DNA of 64,000 nt, from NCBI GenBank assembly GCA_009885995.1, contig VFJQ01000070.1, positions 1-64,000 on the forward strand, in the 5' to 3' direction. Made by a program: the position numbers and the translations under genes. Origin of the DNA: Verrucomicrobiota bacterium. GTDB taxonomy: Bacteria; Verrucomicrobiota; Verrucomicrobiia; Chthoniobacterales; Chthoniobacteraceae. Under the pieces are notes generated by a model. It was not told the origin of the DNA. It searched no databases and was given only the letters and a program-made list of their open reading frames with translations. This document shows, piece by piece, positions 1-8,864 of the stretch (its first letter is position 1; every line of letters begins with the position of its first letter).

Positions 1-2
1 GC

Positions 3-212
3 TGGACGCTAAGCGCCAGTGCCGCCGTCATCGGCTTCCACGCTTGGCTACAGGGGCGGTCATCCAGAGTAAAACGCATCCTAAAAGCTCCTTATCTTAG
101 TGCCATTCGCATCGGAATGGGCGTTTATCTGCCGAAATCCGGTAATGATCCTGATTGCTTGCGCAAAAGGCTGCAACAGATCGAGGAAATCCTGAAAGCC
201 TGCGCCAAATAG
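3..212 (+). CDS. C-terminal part of an unknown protein, cut by the left edge
   Basis: An open frame without stops runs from the window edge to a TAG at 210-212, giving 69 residues. It has no start, so it is the tail of a longer gene to the left. The tail is basic with a short predicted helix (KRLQQIEEILKACAK). I do not recognise a family. It is followed 10 nt later by a small membrane protein, and an Rhs fragment lies about 1.1 kb downstream, so it could be the C-terminal end of an Rhs-type toxin. That is context only; no nuclease or other catalytic motif is visible. It could also be a chance open frame. Confidence 0.4.
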   Translation, partial: WTLSASAAVIGFHAWLQGRSSRVKRILKAPYLSAIRIGMGVYLPKSGNDPDCLRKRLQQIEEILKACAK

Positions 213-222
213 TTGCGCTGCT

Positions 223-603
223 ATGTTCAAATGGATACTCAAAAAAGCGATCATCATCCTCGCTGTGATGCTCGTGTTTGGAGTGCTAGTGTTCTGGATC
301 GTTTTGGCGAGAAACCCATTGACTCCTTATGGTGTTCACATCGAATGGCGCGATGCTGGAGCAACACCCGACTACCCGTGGATTGAGGTGTGGGCGGAAC
401 AAAACGGAAAGCGTTTCGCCTGCCCTCTGTTATTCGGCGGAATGGAACACCCAGAGCTCAGATTCGAAGACATTGACCACGATCAGATCCCAGACATCAT
501 CTTTTTCGAAGGTGGGTTTAGACAGGTTGTAGCGTTTAAGCCTGCTCAAGATGGTCAGGAGCCGCGATTTGTAATCTTGGAAGATAATCCGCCAGCGAGA
601 TAA
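223..603 (+). CDS. small membrane-anchored hypothetical protein
   Basis: This is a 126-residue protein with a basic N-terminus and one strong hydrophobic segment at about residues 8-28, so it is probably anchored in the inner membrane with the rest outside. Around residues 81-94 it carries DIDHDQIPD, like the calcium-binding loops of FG-GAP/VCBS-type repeats. Base composition is clearly AT-richer than the genes after 2 kb, as is the next gene, which suggests acquired DNA. Its position between a truncated unknown frame and an Rhs remnant would suit an immunity protein, but nothing in the sequence proves that. No gene name can be given. Confidence 0.6.
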   Translation: MFKWILKKAIIILAVMLVFGVLVFWIVLARNPLTPYGVHIEWRDAGATPDYPWIEVWAEQNGKRFACPLLFGGMEHPELRFEDIDHDQIPDIIFFEGGFRQVVAFKPAQDGQEPRFVILEDNPPAR

Positions 604-689
604 AGATGACCAACCCGCGCGCGGAGATCGGGGTCAGCAAATCTTGACAGGGGAGCGCCGCAGCCAGTGCTGGTTAAATAACTAATCCC

Positions 690-1259
690 GTGAAAATTGG
701 ATGTTTCCTATTATCTCTGATGGTATTGTGCCTTTCGGAGGGCAGGGGTGAGAGCTCGGTGAAAGATTCGACGATAGATATTGCCTCGTCGGGCTCGGAT
801 CGAATTTCCGTCGTGCTGAAATGCAAGAAAGTCTACGAGCGGGAAGAGGCGATTGCTGGATATGGAGTTTACGGCGCATACAGTGCGTCCGATGAACCTT
901 TTGAGTTCAAAAGGCTGCTCGCTGTGGAATACAAAAAGGGGTCTGGAAAAATTGAGGGAAAACTCCTGGCGGACCTGCTTAATCCAGTAAGTGCCTCTAT
1001 TTCAGATAAGCCAGAGGTGATCGAGGGGTGTCAGGTCGATTACGTTCTAACCATTGTTGGTGGTGGAGGTGGTGAGCTTTATTTTGCCAATTGTGGATTT
1101 GTGGAGGGGTTCGTTAAAATCAGAGTTATTTATGGCGAGCCCGGCGCTCCGCCCTTGGCGCGTATTATCGGAAAAACGATTTTCGGAGTGGAGGATAGTG
1201 ACCGGAAAATGGCACCAAAAGAAAATCCTAAAGCTCAGAGCAAAACTCTTAAAAAATAG
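690..1259 (+). CDS. secreted hypothetical protein
   Basis: This is a 189-residue product starting with GTG. Residues 1-21 form a signal peptide (KIGCFLLSLMVLCLSEGRGE, then the mature part). The body is mixed alpha/beta without a motif I know; two cysteines near residues 112 and 134 could form a disulfide. The C-terminus is very lysine-rich. It is AT-rich compared with the chromosome and 86 nt downstream of the preceding small gene. It may be part of the same accessory cluster as the Rhs fragment. The function is unknown. Confidence 0.55.
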   Translation: MKIGCFLLSLMVLCLSEGRGESSVKDSTIDIASSGSDRISVVLKCKKVYEREEAIAGYGVYGAYSASDEPFEFKRLLAVEYKKGSGKIEGKLLADLLNPVSASISDKPEVIEGCQVDYVLTIVGGGGGELYFANCGFVEGFVKIRVIYGEPGAPPLARIIGKTIFGVEDSDRKMAPKENPKAQSKTLKK

Positions 1260-1354
1260 TATGTGCGACCATACCCGTGATAATCGTGTCAGCGGGAGCA
1301 AAAAAGTAAACTCGCACATCAGCTTCTTGAGAAATAAGGGACAGAAAAATTGTT

Positions 1355-1543
1355 GGACGCGATGGGGCGGGGCGACGCACGGAATTTGGCTACGATGAGA
1401 TGGATCGCGTGGTGCGGCGCACGATCCGCGGGCGCGGTGGCGATGCGGATGAGGTGATCGCTTCGGACTACGATGTGCGCGGCAATCTGGTGAGCGAGGT
1501 GCGCACGGCAGGCGGGCTGAGCACGAGGCAGCAGGGGTCGTGA
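1355..1543 (+). pseudogene. orphan Rhs/YD-repeat fragment
   Basis: The frame encodes DGAGRRTEFGYDEMDRVV followed 20-odd residues later by SDYDVRGNLVSEVRTAGG, then stops at TGA 1541-1543. Two successive Y-D-x-x-x-R/G units are the hallmark of Rhs/YD-repeat shell proteins. In intact proteins dozens of such units precede a variable toxin tip; here only about 60 residues remain and no start codon with an upstream domain exists, since the frame is closed at 1328. I read it as a scar left by recombination in an Rhs toxin locus lying to the left. Confidence 0.6.
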
Positions 1544-1652
1544 GAATATTCGATAGTAAGCAGCAGAACCGCCCGGCTTTCCCACAGCGGCCGCGGGGCT
1601 GAAGGGGAACTTCGGTCCCGCTCGCGGAGGAGAGAGGGCGCGCCAGGCGGGC

Positions 1653-2048
1653 TTAGATCGCCCGGCGTTGTTTCTTGGTTTCCGAGCGGCGCTTTTTTGA
1701 GTCGAGGATGCGCATCTTCAGGCCCCAGGGGCGGGGGCGCTTTTGGCGGCGCACTTTCTCCCGCTCGGCGCGGGCGGTGGCTTTCGCTTCGGTGCGCTGC
1801 TTTTCGATCTGGCCGAGGAGGCGCAGCCACGCGGTGCGGCGGTTGATGGCCTGGGAACGCGAGTCCTGCACCGTCACGCTCGCGCCGCTGGGGACGTGGC
1901 GCAGGGTCACGGCGGTGGAGACTTTGTTCACGTGCTGGCCGCCGGGGCCGCCGCTGCGGGCGAACTTCTCGGCAAAATCCTCCTCACGCAGGCCGAGCGC
2001 GGCGATGCGGGCAAGTTTGGCGGCTTGGAAATCTTGCGGTGACGTCAC
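1653..2048 (-). CDS. peptide chain release factor-like protein (GGQ domain only)
   Basis: The product is about 131 residues with the class-I release-factor core SGGPGGQHVNKVST at about residues 32-45, whose GGQ triggers peptidyl-tRNA hydrolysis on the ribosome. The tail is rich in Lys/Arg (ends KKRRSETKKQRRAI), as in ribosome-rescue hydrolases of the ArfB/YaeJ type. There is no codon-recognition domain, so it is not RF1 or RF2. No ATG lies upstream of the domain; I chose GTG at 2048 because upstream sequence is a repeat. Whether it acts in rescue or is a family-specific RF-like protein cannot be told. Confidence 0.75.
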   Translation of the reverse strand: MTSPQDFQAAKLARIAALGLREEDFAEKFARSGGPGGQHVNKVSTAVTLRHVPSGASVTVQDSRSQAINRRTAWLRLLGQIEKQRTEAKATARAEREKVRRQKRPRPWGLKMRILDSKKRRSETKKQRRAI

Positions 2049-2056
2049 GCAGCAAA

Positions 2057-2146
2057 TTGAACCACGAAGGGCACGAAGGACACGAAGGAGAATTTGGTCG
2101 AGCCAGTCGTTGGGCCGCTTCGTGCCCTTCGTGTCTTCGTGGTGCC
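2057..2146. repeat. inverted repeat built of 9-nt ACGAAGGRC units
   Basis: The left arm near 2059-2086 consists of three 9-nt units related to ACGAAGGGC/ACGAAGGAC. The right arm near 2119-2145 is its imperfect inverse complement, so the whole can fold into one long hairpin. It sits between the release-factor-like gene and hom. A second copy lies at 54379-54445, and a tandem form of the same unit lies inside ribD. Confidence 0.8.
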
Positions 2147-2195
2147 ATTCCCGGCTTGCAACGCGAGAGAAGCGACGCCGATAATCCGCGGCCCT

Positions 2196-3485
2196 ATGCA
2201 ATCTTTCGGAATCGGCCTCGCAGGTCTCGGCAACGTCGGCGCGGGTGTCTTCAAGCACCTGACGCAGAACCGCTCGCTGCTGCGCGGACGGCTCGGCTGT
2301 GAACTCGAGGTGCGCAAGGTCGCCGTGCGCGACGTGAGCCGCGACCGTGGGGTGCCGCGCGAGCTTCTCACCACGAACGCGATGGAGCTGCTCGACGATC
2401 CGAACGTCCACATCGTCGTGGAGCTGATGGGGCAGAAGGAGGAGAGTCTCCGGCTGATGCTCGGCGCGATCGAGCGGAAGAAGATCGTGGTGACGGGCAA
2501 CAAGGCGCTGCTCGCGGAGCATGGGAAGGAGATCTTCGACGCGGCTTACGAGCACAAGGTGCCGGTGTTTTTCGAGGCGGCGGTGGCGGGCGGCATCCCG
2601 ATCATCAAGGCGATTCGCGAGGGCTTCGTGGCGAATCACATCCAGTCGATCCACGGGATCATCAATGGCACGTCGAACTACATCCTCACGCGGATGACCG
2701 AGGCGGGCATGGGTTTCGCCGAGGCGCTGGCGGAGGCGCAGGCGGCGGGCTACGCGGAGGCCGATCCGTCGCTCGATGTGAACGGGGGCGACGCGGCGCA
2801 CAAGGCGGTGATCCTCGCCTCGCTCGCGTATGGCTTTTGGGTGCCGATGGAGAAGGTCTTCGTCGAGGGCGTGGAGCAGCTCACGGCGAACGACATCTGC
2901 TTCGCGGAGAAGCTGCACTACCGGATCAAGCTGCTCGCGCACATCAAGGCGCACACCGATGGCATCGAGGTGCGCGTGCATCCGACGCTGATCCCGAAGT
3001 CGCACGTGCTCGCGAGCGTGAACGGTGTCTTCAACGCGATCGCGGTGAAGGGCGACGTGGTGGGCGACACGCTCTTTTACGGACGCGGCGCGGGGCAGGA
3101 TCCGACCTCGAGCGCGGTGATCGCGGACATCGCGGAAGCGGCGGATGCGCTGGTCTCGCCGCGACGGAATCTTGGCTTCATGCCGCACGGGCTCTACGGC
3201 GTGTGCAAGCCGATCGACGAGATCGTGTCGGAGTTTTACGTGCGGCTGAGCGTAGAGGACCGGCCGGGCACGATCGCACAGATCGCGGGCATCCTCGGCG
3301 AGCTGAACGTCGGCATTTCCTCCATCCTCCAGCCGGAGAGCGAAGACGAGGGCGCGACGGTGCCGCTGGTGCTGATGATCCACAAAGCGAGCAACGCGCA
3401 GATCGGCGCGGCGCTCGATCGCATCGGGAAACTGGTGTGCGTGAAAAGGCCGCCGCGGATGATTCGCGTGGAGCACTTCGACTAG
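2196..3485 (+). CDS. hom: homoserine dehydrogenase
   Basis: This enzyme reduces aspartate semialdehyde to homoserine with NAD(P)H, the branch point to threonine and methionine. The 429-residue product has the Rossmann motif GLAGLGNVGAG at about residues 7-17, the family block GTSNYI at about 157-162, the catalytic stretch EADPSLDVNGGDAAHK at about 188-203, and a C-terminal ACT domain from about 347, which usually binds threonine as feedback inhibitor. I chose ATG 2196 because the residues before it fall in the upstream repeat. The later pathway gene thrB is in the window at 40 kb, so the two genes are not in one operon. Confidence 0.95.
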   Translation: MQSFGIGLAGLGNVGAGVFKHLTQNRSLLRGRLGCELEVRKVAVRDVSRDRGVPRELLTTNAMELLDDPNVHIVVELMGQKEESLRLMLGAIERKKIVVTGNKALLAEHGKEIFDAAYEHKVPVFFEAAVAGGIPIIKAIREGFVANHIQSIHGIINGTSNYILTRMTEAGMGFAEALAEAQAAGYAEADPSLDVNGGDAAHKAVILASLAYGFWVPMEKVFVEGVEQLTANDICFAEKLHYRIKLLAHIKAHTDGIEVRVHPTLIPKSHVLASVNGVFNAIAVKGDVVGDTLFYGRGAGQDPTSSAVIADIAEAADALVSPRRNLGFMPHGLYGVCKPIDEIVSEFYVRLSVEDRPGTIAQIAGILGELNVGISSILQPESEDEGATVPLVLMIHKASNAQIGAALDRIGKLVCVKRPPRMIRVEHFD

Positions 3486-3486
3486 C

Positions 3487-3536
3487 TGTAGCGTCGGCTG
3501 TCTCAGCCGAAGTGCGCTGGGACAGCGCACGCTACA
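3487..3536. repeat. double-hairpin palindromic repeat, copy 1
   Basis: This is a 50-bp element with perfect 8-bp ends TGTAGCGT and ACGCTACA enclosing two adjacent hairpins (CGGCTGTCTCAGCCG and GTGCGCTGGGACAGCGCAC). Partial repeats of the right end follow up to about 3570. It lies between hom and the AsmA-like gene and could also end hom transcription. It has the same architecture as the elements at 9205 and 15861. Confidence 0.8.
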
Positions 3537-3587
3537 CGCGCACGCTACACGCTTGCCGCTGCACGCCGCCCGCTCCACGCTCCGCCC

Positions 3588-5909
3588 ATGCGCCGTTTCT
3601 TTGTCGCGCTTTTCATCCTCGTCGGTGCCTCGCTGCTAGGCGCCGGCTGGTATGTTTACGACAAGGGTTTCACGCGCAAATGGCGCACGACCGTGAGCGA
3701 GGAGTTCCGCCGGCGCGGCGTGGAGCTCTCGCTGCGCAAGCTGACGCTGCATCCCTTCCGCGGCGTCATCGCCAAGGACGTGCGGGTGTATGACACGCAC
3801 AATCGCGAGCGCACGTCCGCGGCGATCGACGAGATGCGGCTCGTGATCAACTGGGCGAACCTGATCCGTGGCCAGACCTTCATCGACGCGCTCGATTTGC
3901 GCGACGCGACGCTCTCGGTGCCGATCGACCCGAAGAATCCCGCCGGGCCGAAACTCGAAGTGCGCCGGATGAGCGGCCGGCTCTTTCTCCCGCCGCAGCA
4001 GGTCTATCTCAGCAGCCTCGAAGCGCAGCTCTACGGCATCCGCGTGACGGCCTCGGGGCGGATCGTGAATCCGCAGGCTGCTCGCGAGGCGAAGCCGCCG
4101 GGCGGTGGGCCGAAGCAGATGGCGCAGTTGATCACCGACATCGTGAACGAAGTGCGCGGGCTGGATTATGGCGGGAGCGAGCCGGTGCTCGATTTGCGTT
4201 TCAGCGGCGACCTCGCGCGACCGGAGACGATTTTCATCGAGGCGAAGTTGTGGGCCGGGCAGGTGCGGCGAGGGGATTGGCGGCTGAATGGCGTGTATCT
4301 CGACGCGCTGTATCGCGACCGGAGCGTGGCGATCCGGCAACTCGTCGCGAACGACGCGAAGGGCGCCTTGCGTGTGAGCGGCAGCTACGATGTGCAGGCG
4401 AAAACGGCGGAACTTCAACTGCACTCGGCGCTCGATTTGCAGCCGGCGATCCGCACGTTCGCGCGCGTGCCGGAGCTGGATGAGTTCGTCTTTTACGCGG
4501 CGCCGAATCTCGACCTGACGGTGCGCGCGGCCTTCGGCGACTCGCCGGCGATGCAGGTGATCGGGCGGCTCGCGACCGAGCGGTTCGGCTACCGCTCGGT
4601 GATCTTCGAGGGATTCGACGCGGATGTGGTGTGGGATGGCGATCGGTGGGCGGCGCGCAATGTGAGCCTGCGGCATCCGAGCGGCGCGATGAGCGGCGAT
4701 GTCATGCAATTGCCGGGGGATTTTCGCGCGCGGCTGCGCAGCACGATCAACCCCGAGGTGCTCGCGCCCTTTCTGCGGGGTGCGGCGGCGGAGTGGTTCA
4801 AGCAGGTCGAGTTTCTCGACGCGCCGGAGATCAGCGCGGAGGTGTCCGGACCGGAGCCCGATCCCGCGCGGCTCGCGGGTAATGCCGCGCTGAAGCTGGG
4901 CCGCACGTCTTATCGCAACACGTGGGCGCAGACAGCCACCGCGACGCTGCGCTACGCGGACCGCAAGCTGTTCGTCGATCCGCTGCGTGTGGTGCGTGAG
5001 GAGGGCTCGGGCGGCGGCGGGCTCGTGTTCGATTTCGTGCGGAACGAATGCCAGGTGCAAAAAGTCCGCACCTCGGTGCATCCGCAGGAGGCCATCTGGT
5101 GGATCGATCCGAAGCTGCTCAAAGAGATCGTGCCTTACCGGTTCGGCAAACGGCCGCCGAACCTGTTCATCGATGGCGTCGTGCATATGAAGGCCGGGCC
5201 GACGACGCAGCTCCGCGTCGATGTGGATGGGCCGGGCGGGATGGACTACACGTTCCTGCGCCGCGAATTGCACGCGTCGAGGATCTCGGCACGGCTCGAT
5301 TTCACGAGCAAGCGGATGACAATCCAGAATCTCGACGCATCGGTCTTAGGCGGGAAGCTGCGTGGCTTTGGCGACATCTCGTTGCGCCGCGAGGATCAGG
5401 ATCACTCGGCAGACGTGCGCTTGGAAAACGTGGACTTCGCCGCGCTCACGAAACTTTATTTCGGCTACGACGACTCGAAGGGCCGGCTCAATGCGCGCTA
5501 CGGTTTCAGCATCCACGGCGCCGAGGCGCGGACGATGCGCGGGCGCGGCGACATCGCGGTGACGGATGGGAAAGTCTTCGCGATCCCGTTCCTTGGTCCG
5601 CTCTCCTTCATCCTCAACGGCATCGTGCCGGGCATGGGCGACGACGTGGCGCGCAAGGGCAGCGCGAGCTTCACGCTGGCGAATGGCGTGATCGACACGA
5701 GCGACTTCCTCGTGGAGGCGAGGGGCTTTTCGATGATCGGCGGAGGCAAGCTGATGTTCCTCGACGACAAGATGAATTTCGACGTGCGGATCAACGCGCG
5801 CGGCCTGCCGGGGGTGCTGCTTTTCCCGGTGTCGAAGCTCTTCGAATACACCTCGACCGACTCGCTCGGGAAGCCCAACTGGCGCCCTAAACTCGTGCCG
5901 CGGCTGTAA
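3588..5909 (+). CDS. AsmA/YhdP-like envelope protein
   Basis: This is a 773-residue protein with an N-terminal membrane anchor at about residues 4-22 and a long periplasmic part rich in beta-strand repeats. It has the AsmA-type layout: an early block on outermost surfaces (GVELSLRKLTLHPFRG), a long middle, and a C-terminal AsmA-like region from about residue 560 with scattered LRGFGDISL-type strands and a final LPGVLLFPVSKLFEY. Such proteins form grooves that help move lipids between the membranes or limit outer-membrane assembly. Assignment is by overall pattern, not by a catalytic motif. It follows hom by 102 nt and may be transcribed separately. Confidence 0.65.
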   Translation: MRRFFVALFILVGASLLGAGWYVYDKGFTRKWRTTVSEEFRRRGVELSLRKLTLHPFRGVIAKDVRVYDTHNRERTSAAIDEMRLVINWANLIRGQTFIDALDLRDATLSVPIDPKNPAGPKLEVRRMSGRLFLPPQQVYLSSLEAQLYGIRVTASGRIVNPQAAREAKPPGGGPKQMAQLITDIVNEVRGLDYGGSEPVLDLRFSGDLARPETIFIEAKLWAGQVRRGDWRLNGVYLDALYRDRSVAIRQLVANDAKGALRVSGSYDVQAKTAELQLHSALDLQPAIRTFARVPELDEFVFYAAPNLDLTVRAAFGDSPAMQVIGRLATERFGYRSVIFEGFDADVVWDGDRWAARNVSLRHPSGAMSGDVMQLPGDFRARLRSTINPEVLAPFLRGAAAEWFKQVEFLDAPEISAEVSGPEPDPARLAGNAALKLGRTSYRNTWAQTATATLRYADRKLFVDPLRVVREEGSGGGGLVFDFVRNECQVQKVRTSVHPQEAIWWIDPKLLKEIVPYRFGKRPPNLFIDGVVHMKAGPTTQLRVDVDGPGGMDYTFLRRELHASRISARLDFTSKRMTIQNLDASVLGGKLRGFGDISLRREDQDHSADVRLENVDFAALTKLYFGYDDSKGRLNARYGFSIHGAEARTMRGRGDIAVTDGKVFAIPFLGPLSFILNGIVPGMGDDVARKGSASFTLANGVIDTSDFLVEARGFSMIGGGKLMFLDDKMNFDVRINARGLPGVLLFPVSKLFEYTSTDSLGKPNWRPKLVPRL

Positions 5910-5949
5910 CTTGCGGGGCAGTGGGGAATGGCCCACGGTCGGCGCTCTT

Positions 5950-7515
5950 ATGCCGATCGAAATCCTGGAACCCCGCATCGCTCCCGCTGCCGGCCTCACG
6001 GTCACGCATCTCGCCGCTGGAGGTTTGAAATTCACCGCCACCGACGGTGCCGACGCGATCTTCGTGCGCAGCGATGAGCCGGGGTGGCTCTCGTTTGGGA
6101 CGCAGAACGGCGACGTGATTATCGATGGGGTCGTGGCGGATAATCCCGCATCGATCCCGATGCCGAAGGGCGCGGTAACGATCGACCTCCTCGGCGGGGA
6201 CGATCAGCTTTTCCTCAACCCGATGGTGCTCCCCGGCTCGCTCACGGTGAACGATCCGAGCGGGCTCTCGGGCATCGCGATCACCGGGCTCATCGTGCGC
6301 GGTTCGCTCACGCTGAATGGCAGTAGCAGCGACGACAGGATCAGCATCGATGGGCGGCTCGGTGTGGGGAAAGATTTCCGTGTCGAGTTCGGGGGCGGGA
6401 CGACCGATGTGCTGTTCAACGAGAATCGCGGATTGTCGATCACCGTGGGCGGCGGCTTCCGCGTTCACGGCACGGCGACGACGACGATCGTCGCGCTTGG
6501 GCTTTCGCTGAGTGGGCAATTGGTCGGCAATATCGACACCGATCCCGGCATCGCTGAGGAGCTCGATGTGCCGCTGGCGCTGCGCGAGTTCCGTGTCGGT
6601 CGCGACGTGTCATTCGAGGCCGCCGGCGCCTACGGGGGGCTCCTGCTCAGCGCCGCCGAAGGGCGGGTCGGTGGGAGCCTCGTCGCTCGCGCCACGGGCG
6701 TGGGCGGAGTGCTCGACTACTTCCACGTGAACGAAGGTCCGCTCCGCATCACCAGCGGTGTGCAACTCGAAGCGGGCGGCGGCACGAGCGTGCTGATGGA
6801 GGGTCTGAACATCAAGGTTGGCGGCAGCATCGATCTGCACGGCGGGTCCGGCGACGATACGTTCACGATCTTCGGCAACAACTCGATGCGCCTGCCGAAG
6901 ACGACGCTGGCTTTTGGCGACGGCGCCACCAACACGCGCATCAGCGCGCGCGAGCCGTGGACGCTCGCTGGCGCGCTCGCGATCACGGCGGGCTCGGGCG
7001 ACGACACGCTCCAGCTCCGCGGCCCGGGCAAAGTGACGGGCAGCGTGACGGGCGACTTCGGCAACGGCATGGCAGCCGTCACGGTGAACGGCGACGGCGC
7101 CGGGCGGATGAGCGTCGGGTCGCTCTTGAAGATGAACGCGCTGACCCAACTGAGCGTGGGCGTTTACAACGCGACGGTGAATGGCCGCATCGAAGTCATC
7201 GGCCACGGCGGCGACGATCTGCTCGCCTTCGACAGCGTGCGGGTGACTGGCCCGGTGGTCTTCACCGGCAGCGCGGGCGCGGATGGCTTCGCCGTGGACG
7301 ACACGGTGCCCGGGTATCTCACACCGAGTGTGTTCCGCGGCCCGGTGACCGTGGACCTGGGCGATCATACCGACACGGTCATCATCGGCCGCGAAGTCGC
7401 GTCGGGGCGCGCGACGTTCTTCGGGCCGTTCAGCGTGAAAGGGATCCTCGGGGAGAACTACACGGTCGCGAATGCGCCGACGGTGATCTTCAAAAAGACG
7501 CCGTCGATCAGTTGA
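5950..7515 (+). CDS. LEPR-motif surface protein with GxGDD repeats
   Basis: This is a 521-residue protein beginning MPIEILEPRIAPAAG, a LEPR-type N-terminus seen in large exported proteins of Verrucomicrobia and relatives. There is no classical signal peptide; the LEPR segment itself is thought to mark such proteins, a function not proven. The body repeats strand-rich units with acidic turns such as GGDDQL, GSGDDTFTI, GSGDDTLQL and GGDDLLAF, recalling calcium-binding parallel beta-roll repeats. The ATG at 5950 was chosen over an upstream TTG because the motif then falls at residues 6-12. It lies 40 nt after the AsmA-like gene. Related N-termini occur at 43409 and 49885. Confidence 0.7.
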   Translation: MPIEILEPRIAPAAGLTVTHLAAGGLKFTATDGADAIFVRSDEPGWLSFGTQNGDVIIDGVVADNPASIPMPKGAVTIDLLGGDDQLFLNPMVLPGSLTVNDPSGLSGIAITGLIVRGSLTLNGSSSDDRISIDGRLGVGKDFRVEFGGGTTDVLFNENRGLSITVGGGFRVHGTATTTIVALGLSLSGQLVGNIDTDPGIAEELDVPLALREFRVGRDVSFEAAGAYGGLLLSAAEGRVGGSLVARATGVGGVLDYFHVNEGPLRITSGVQLEAGGGTSVLMEGLNIKVGGSIDLHGGSGDDTFTIFGNNSMRLPKTTLAFGDGATNTRISAREPWTLAGALAITAGSGDDTLQLRGPGKVTGSVTGDFGNGMAAVTVNGDGAGRMSVGSLLKMNALTQLSVGVYNATVNGRIEVIGHGGDDLLAFDSVRVTGPVVFTGSAGADGFAVDDTVPGYLTPSVFRGPVTVDLGDHTDTVIIGREVASGRATFFGPFSVKGILGENYTVANAPTVIFKKTPSIS

Positions 7516-7576
7516 TGCGAAAGGGTTGACGCCCCCGCGGCGCGCTGGAATAACCGCCGCCCATTTCAACATCCCG

Positions 7577-8845
7577 ATGAATACCGTTACCGCCCTCAAG
7601 ACCGTCACCAAGAATGTCGCCAGCATCGTCGAAGCTGAACTCGCCAAGACCGGCGGACTGCTCCGCCTTGCGCCGTGCTGGGTGCCGCGCAGCTTTCTCC
7701 AGCCGGGCAAGCGGCTGAAGCTGCACCCCGATGATCTCTACGCCTTCGGGCTGAATCGCGGCGGCATCGACGAGCGCTGGTTCGCTTCCACCACGCCTGC
7801 GGCGAATGAAAACCGCACGCCGGACGAAGGCCTCAGCTACGTCGTCGCGGGCAAGCGCCGCTTCACGCTGAAGCAAGCCGTCGCCGAGTGTGGCGCCGGG
7901 CTGATCGGCAATTCGATCTGGAAGAAATACAAGAAGTGGCCGGTCTATTCGAAGTTCTTCGACAACATGGGCCCGATCCCGCACCACATGCACCAAAACG
8001 CGCGCCAGGCCGCGCTCGTCGGGCAGGAGGGCAAGCCGGAGAGCTATTACTTCCCGCCGCAGCACAACAACGTCGGCAACAATTTCCCCTACACGTTCAT
8101 GGGCCTCGAACCCGGCACGTCGAAGGCGCAGGTGCGGAAGTGTCTTGAGAATTGGAACAAGGGCGACAACGGCATCCTCGATCTCAGCCGTGCGTATCGG
8201 CTGAAGCCGGGCACCGGCTGGCTCATCCCGCCGTGCGTTCTGCACGCGCCGGGTTCGCTCTGCACGTATGAGCCGCAGTGGGGCTCGGATGTTTTCGGCA
8301 TGTATCAAAGCCTCGTCGAAGGCCGCGAAGTGCCGTGGAGCCTCCTCGTGAAGGACATGCCGAAGAAGCATCACCGCGATCTCGACTTCATCGTGGACCA
8401 ACTCGACTGGGAAGGGAACACGACGGAGACCTTCAAGGACGACCACTACCTCGAGCCCGTGCCGGTCGCCGACACGCGCAGCGAGGGCTTCGTGGATCGC
8501 TGGATCGTCTATGGCAAGATCGACGGCGAGCAGCTCTTCACCGCGAAGGAACTGACCATCGAGCCCGGTGTGAAGTGCGTCGTGCGCGACAGCGGCGCCT
8601 ACGGCCTCATCTGCGTGCAAGGCACCGGCAAGATCAACGGCCAGCCGCTCAACTCGCCGAAGATGATCCGCTTCCACGAACTCACGGAAGACGAATACTT
8701 CTGCACCGAGTCCGGCGCGAAAGGCGGCGTGACGTTCGAGAACACCAGCGAAACCGAGCCGCTCGTCTGCCTGCGCTACTTCGGCCCCGAAGTGAACCCC
8801 GACGCGCCGAAGCTGGGGGCGTATCGGAAGAATAAGTTTAACTAG
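7577..8845 (+). CDS. cupin protein, mannose-6-phosphate isomerase-like
   Basis: The 422-residue product contains HHMHQ at about residues 135-139 and the downstream YYFPPQHNN and LKPGTGWLIPPCVLHAPGS. These look like the metal-binding and closing strands of a cupin barrel of the phosphomannose-isomerase type. A second, weaker cupin-like half follows (about residues 310-415: LTIEPGVKCVVRDSGAYGLI). A sugar-phosphate isomerase role is likely but the substrate is not clear. Start ATG 7577 was taken because the frame upstream lacks family-like sequence. It is the last gene before the minisatellite region. Confidence 0.6.
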   Translation: MNTVTALKTVTKNVASIVEAELAKTGGLLRLAPCWVPRSFLQPGKRLKLHPDDLYAFGLNRGGIDERWFASTTPAANENRTPDEGLSYVVAGKRRFTLKQAVAECGAGLIGNSIWKKYKKWPVYSKFFDNMGPIPHHMHQNARQAALVGQEGKPESYYFPPQHNNVGNNFPYTFMGLEPGTSKAQVRKCLENWNKGDNGILDLSRAYRLKPGTGWLIPPCVLHAPGSLCTYEPQWGSDVFGMYQSLVEGREVPWSLLVKDMPKKHHRDLDFIVDQLDWEGNTTETFKDDHYLEPVPVADTRSEGFVDRWIVYGKIDGEQLFTAKELTIEPGVKCVVRDSGAYGLICVQGTGKINGQPLNSPKMIRFHELTEDEYFCTESGAKGGVTFENTSETEPLVCLRYFGPEVNPDAPKLGAYRKNKFN

Positions 8846-8864
8846 GCGCCGGGCTTCCCCGGCC

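Noticed and set aside
1653-3578. 641-residue minus-strand reading frame
   Set aside because: Most of it is antisense to homoserine dehydrogenase; only the GGQ part near 1653-2048 is a real protein.
3636-5273. 545-residue minus-strand gene under the AsmA-like gene
   Set aside because: Arg/His-rich pattern typical for a shadow frame in high-GC DNA.
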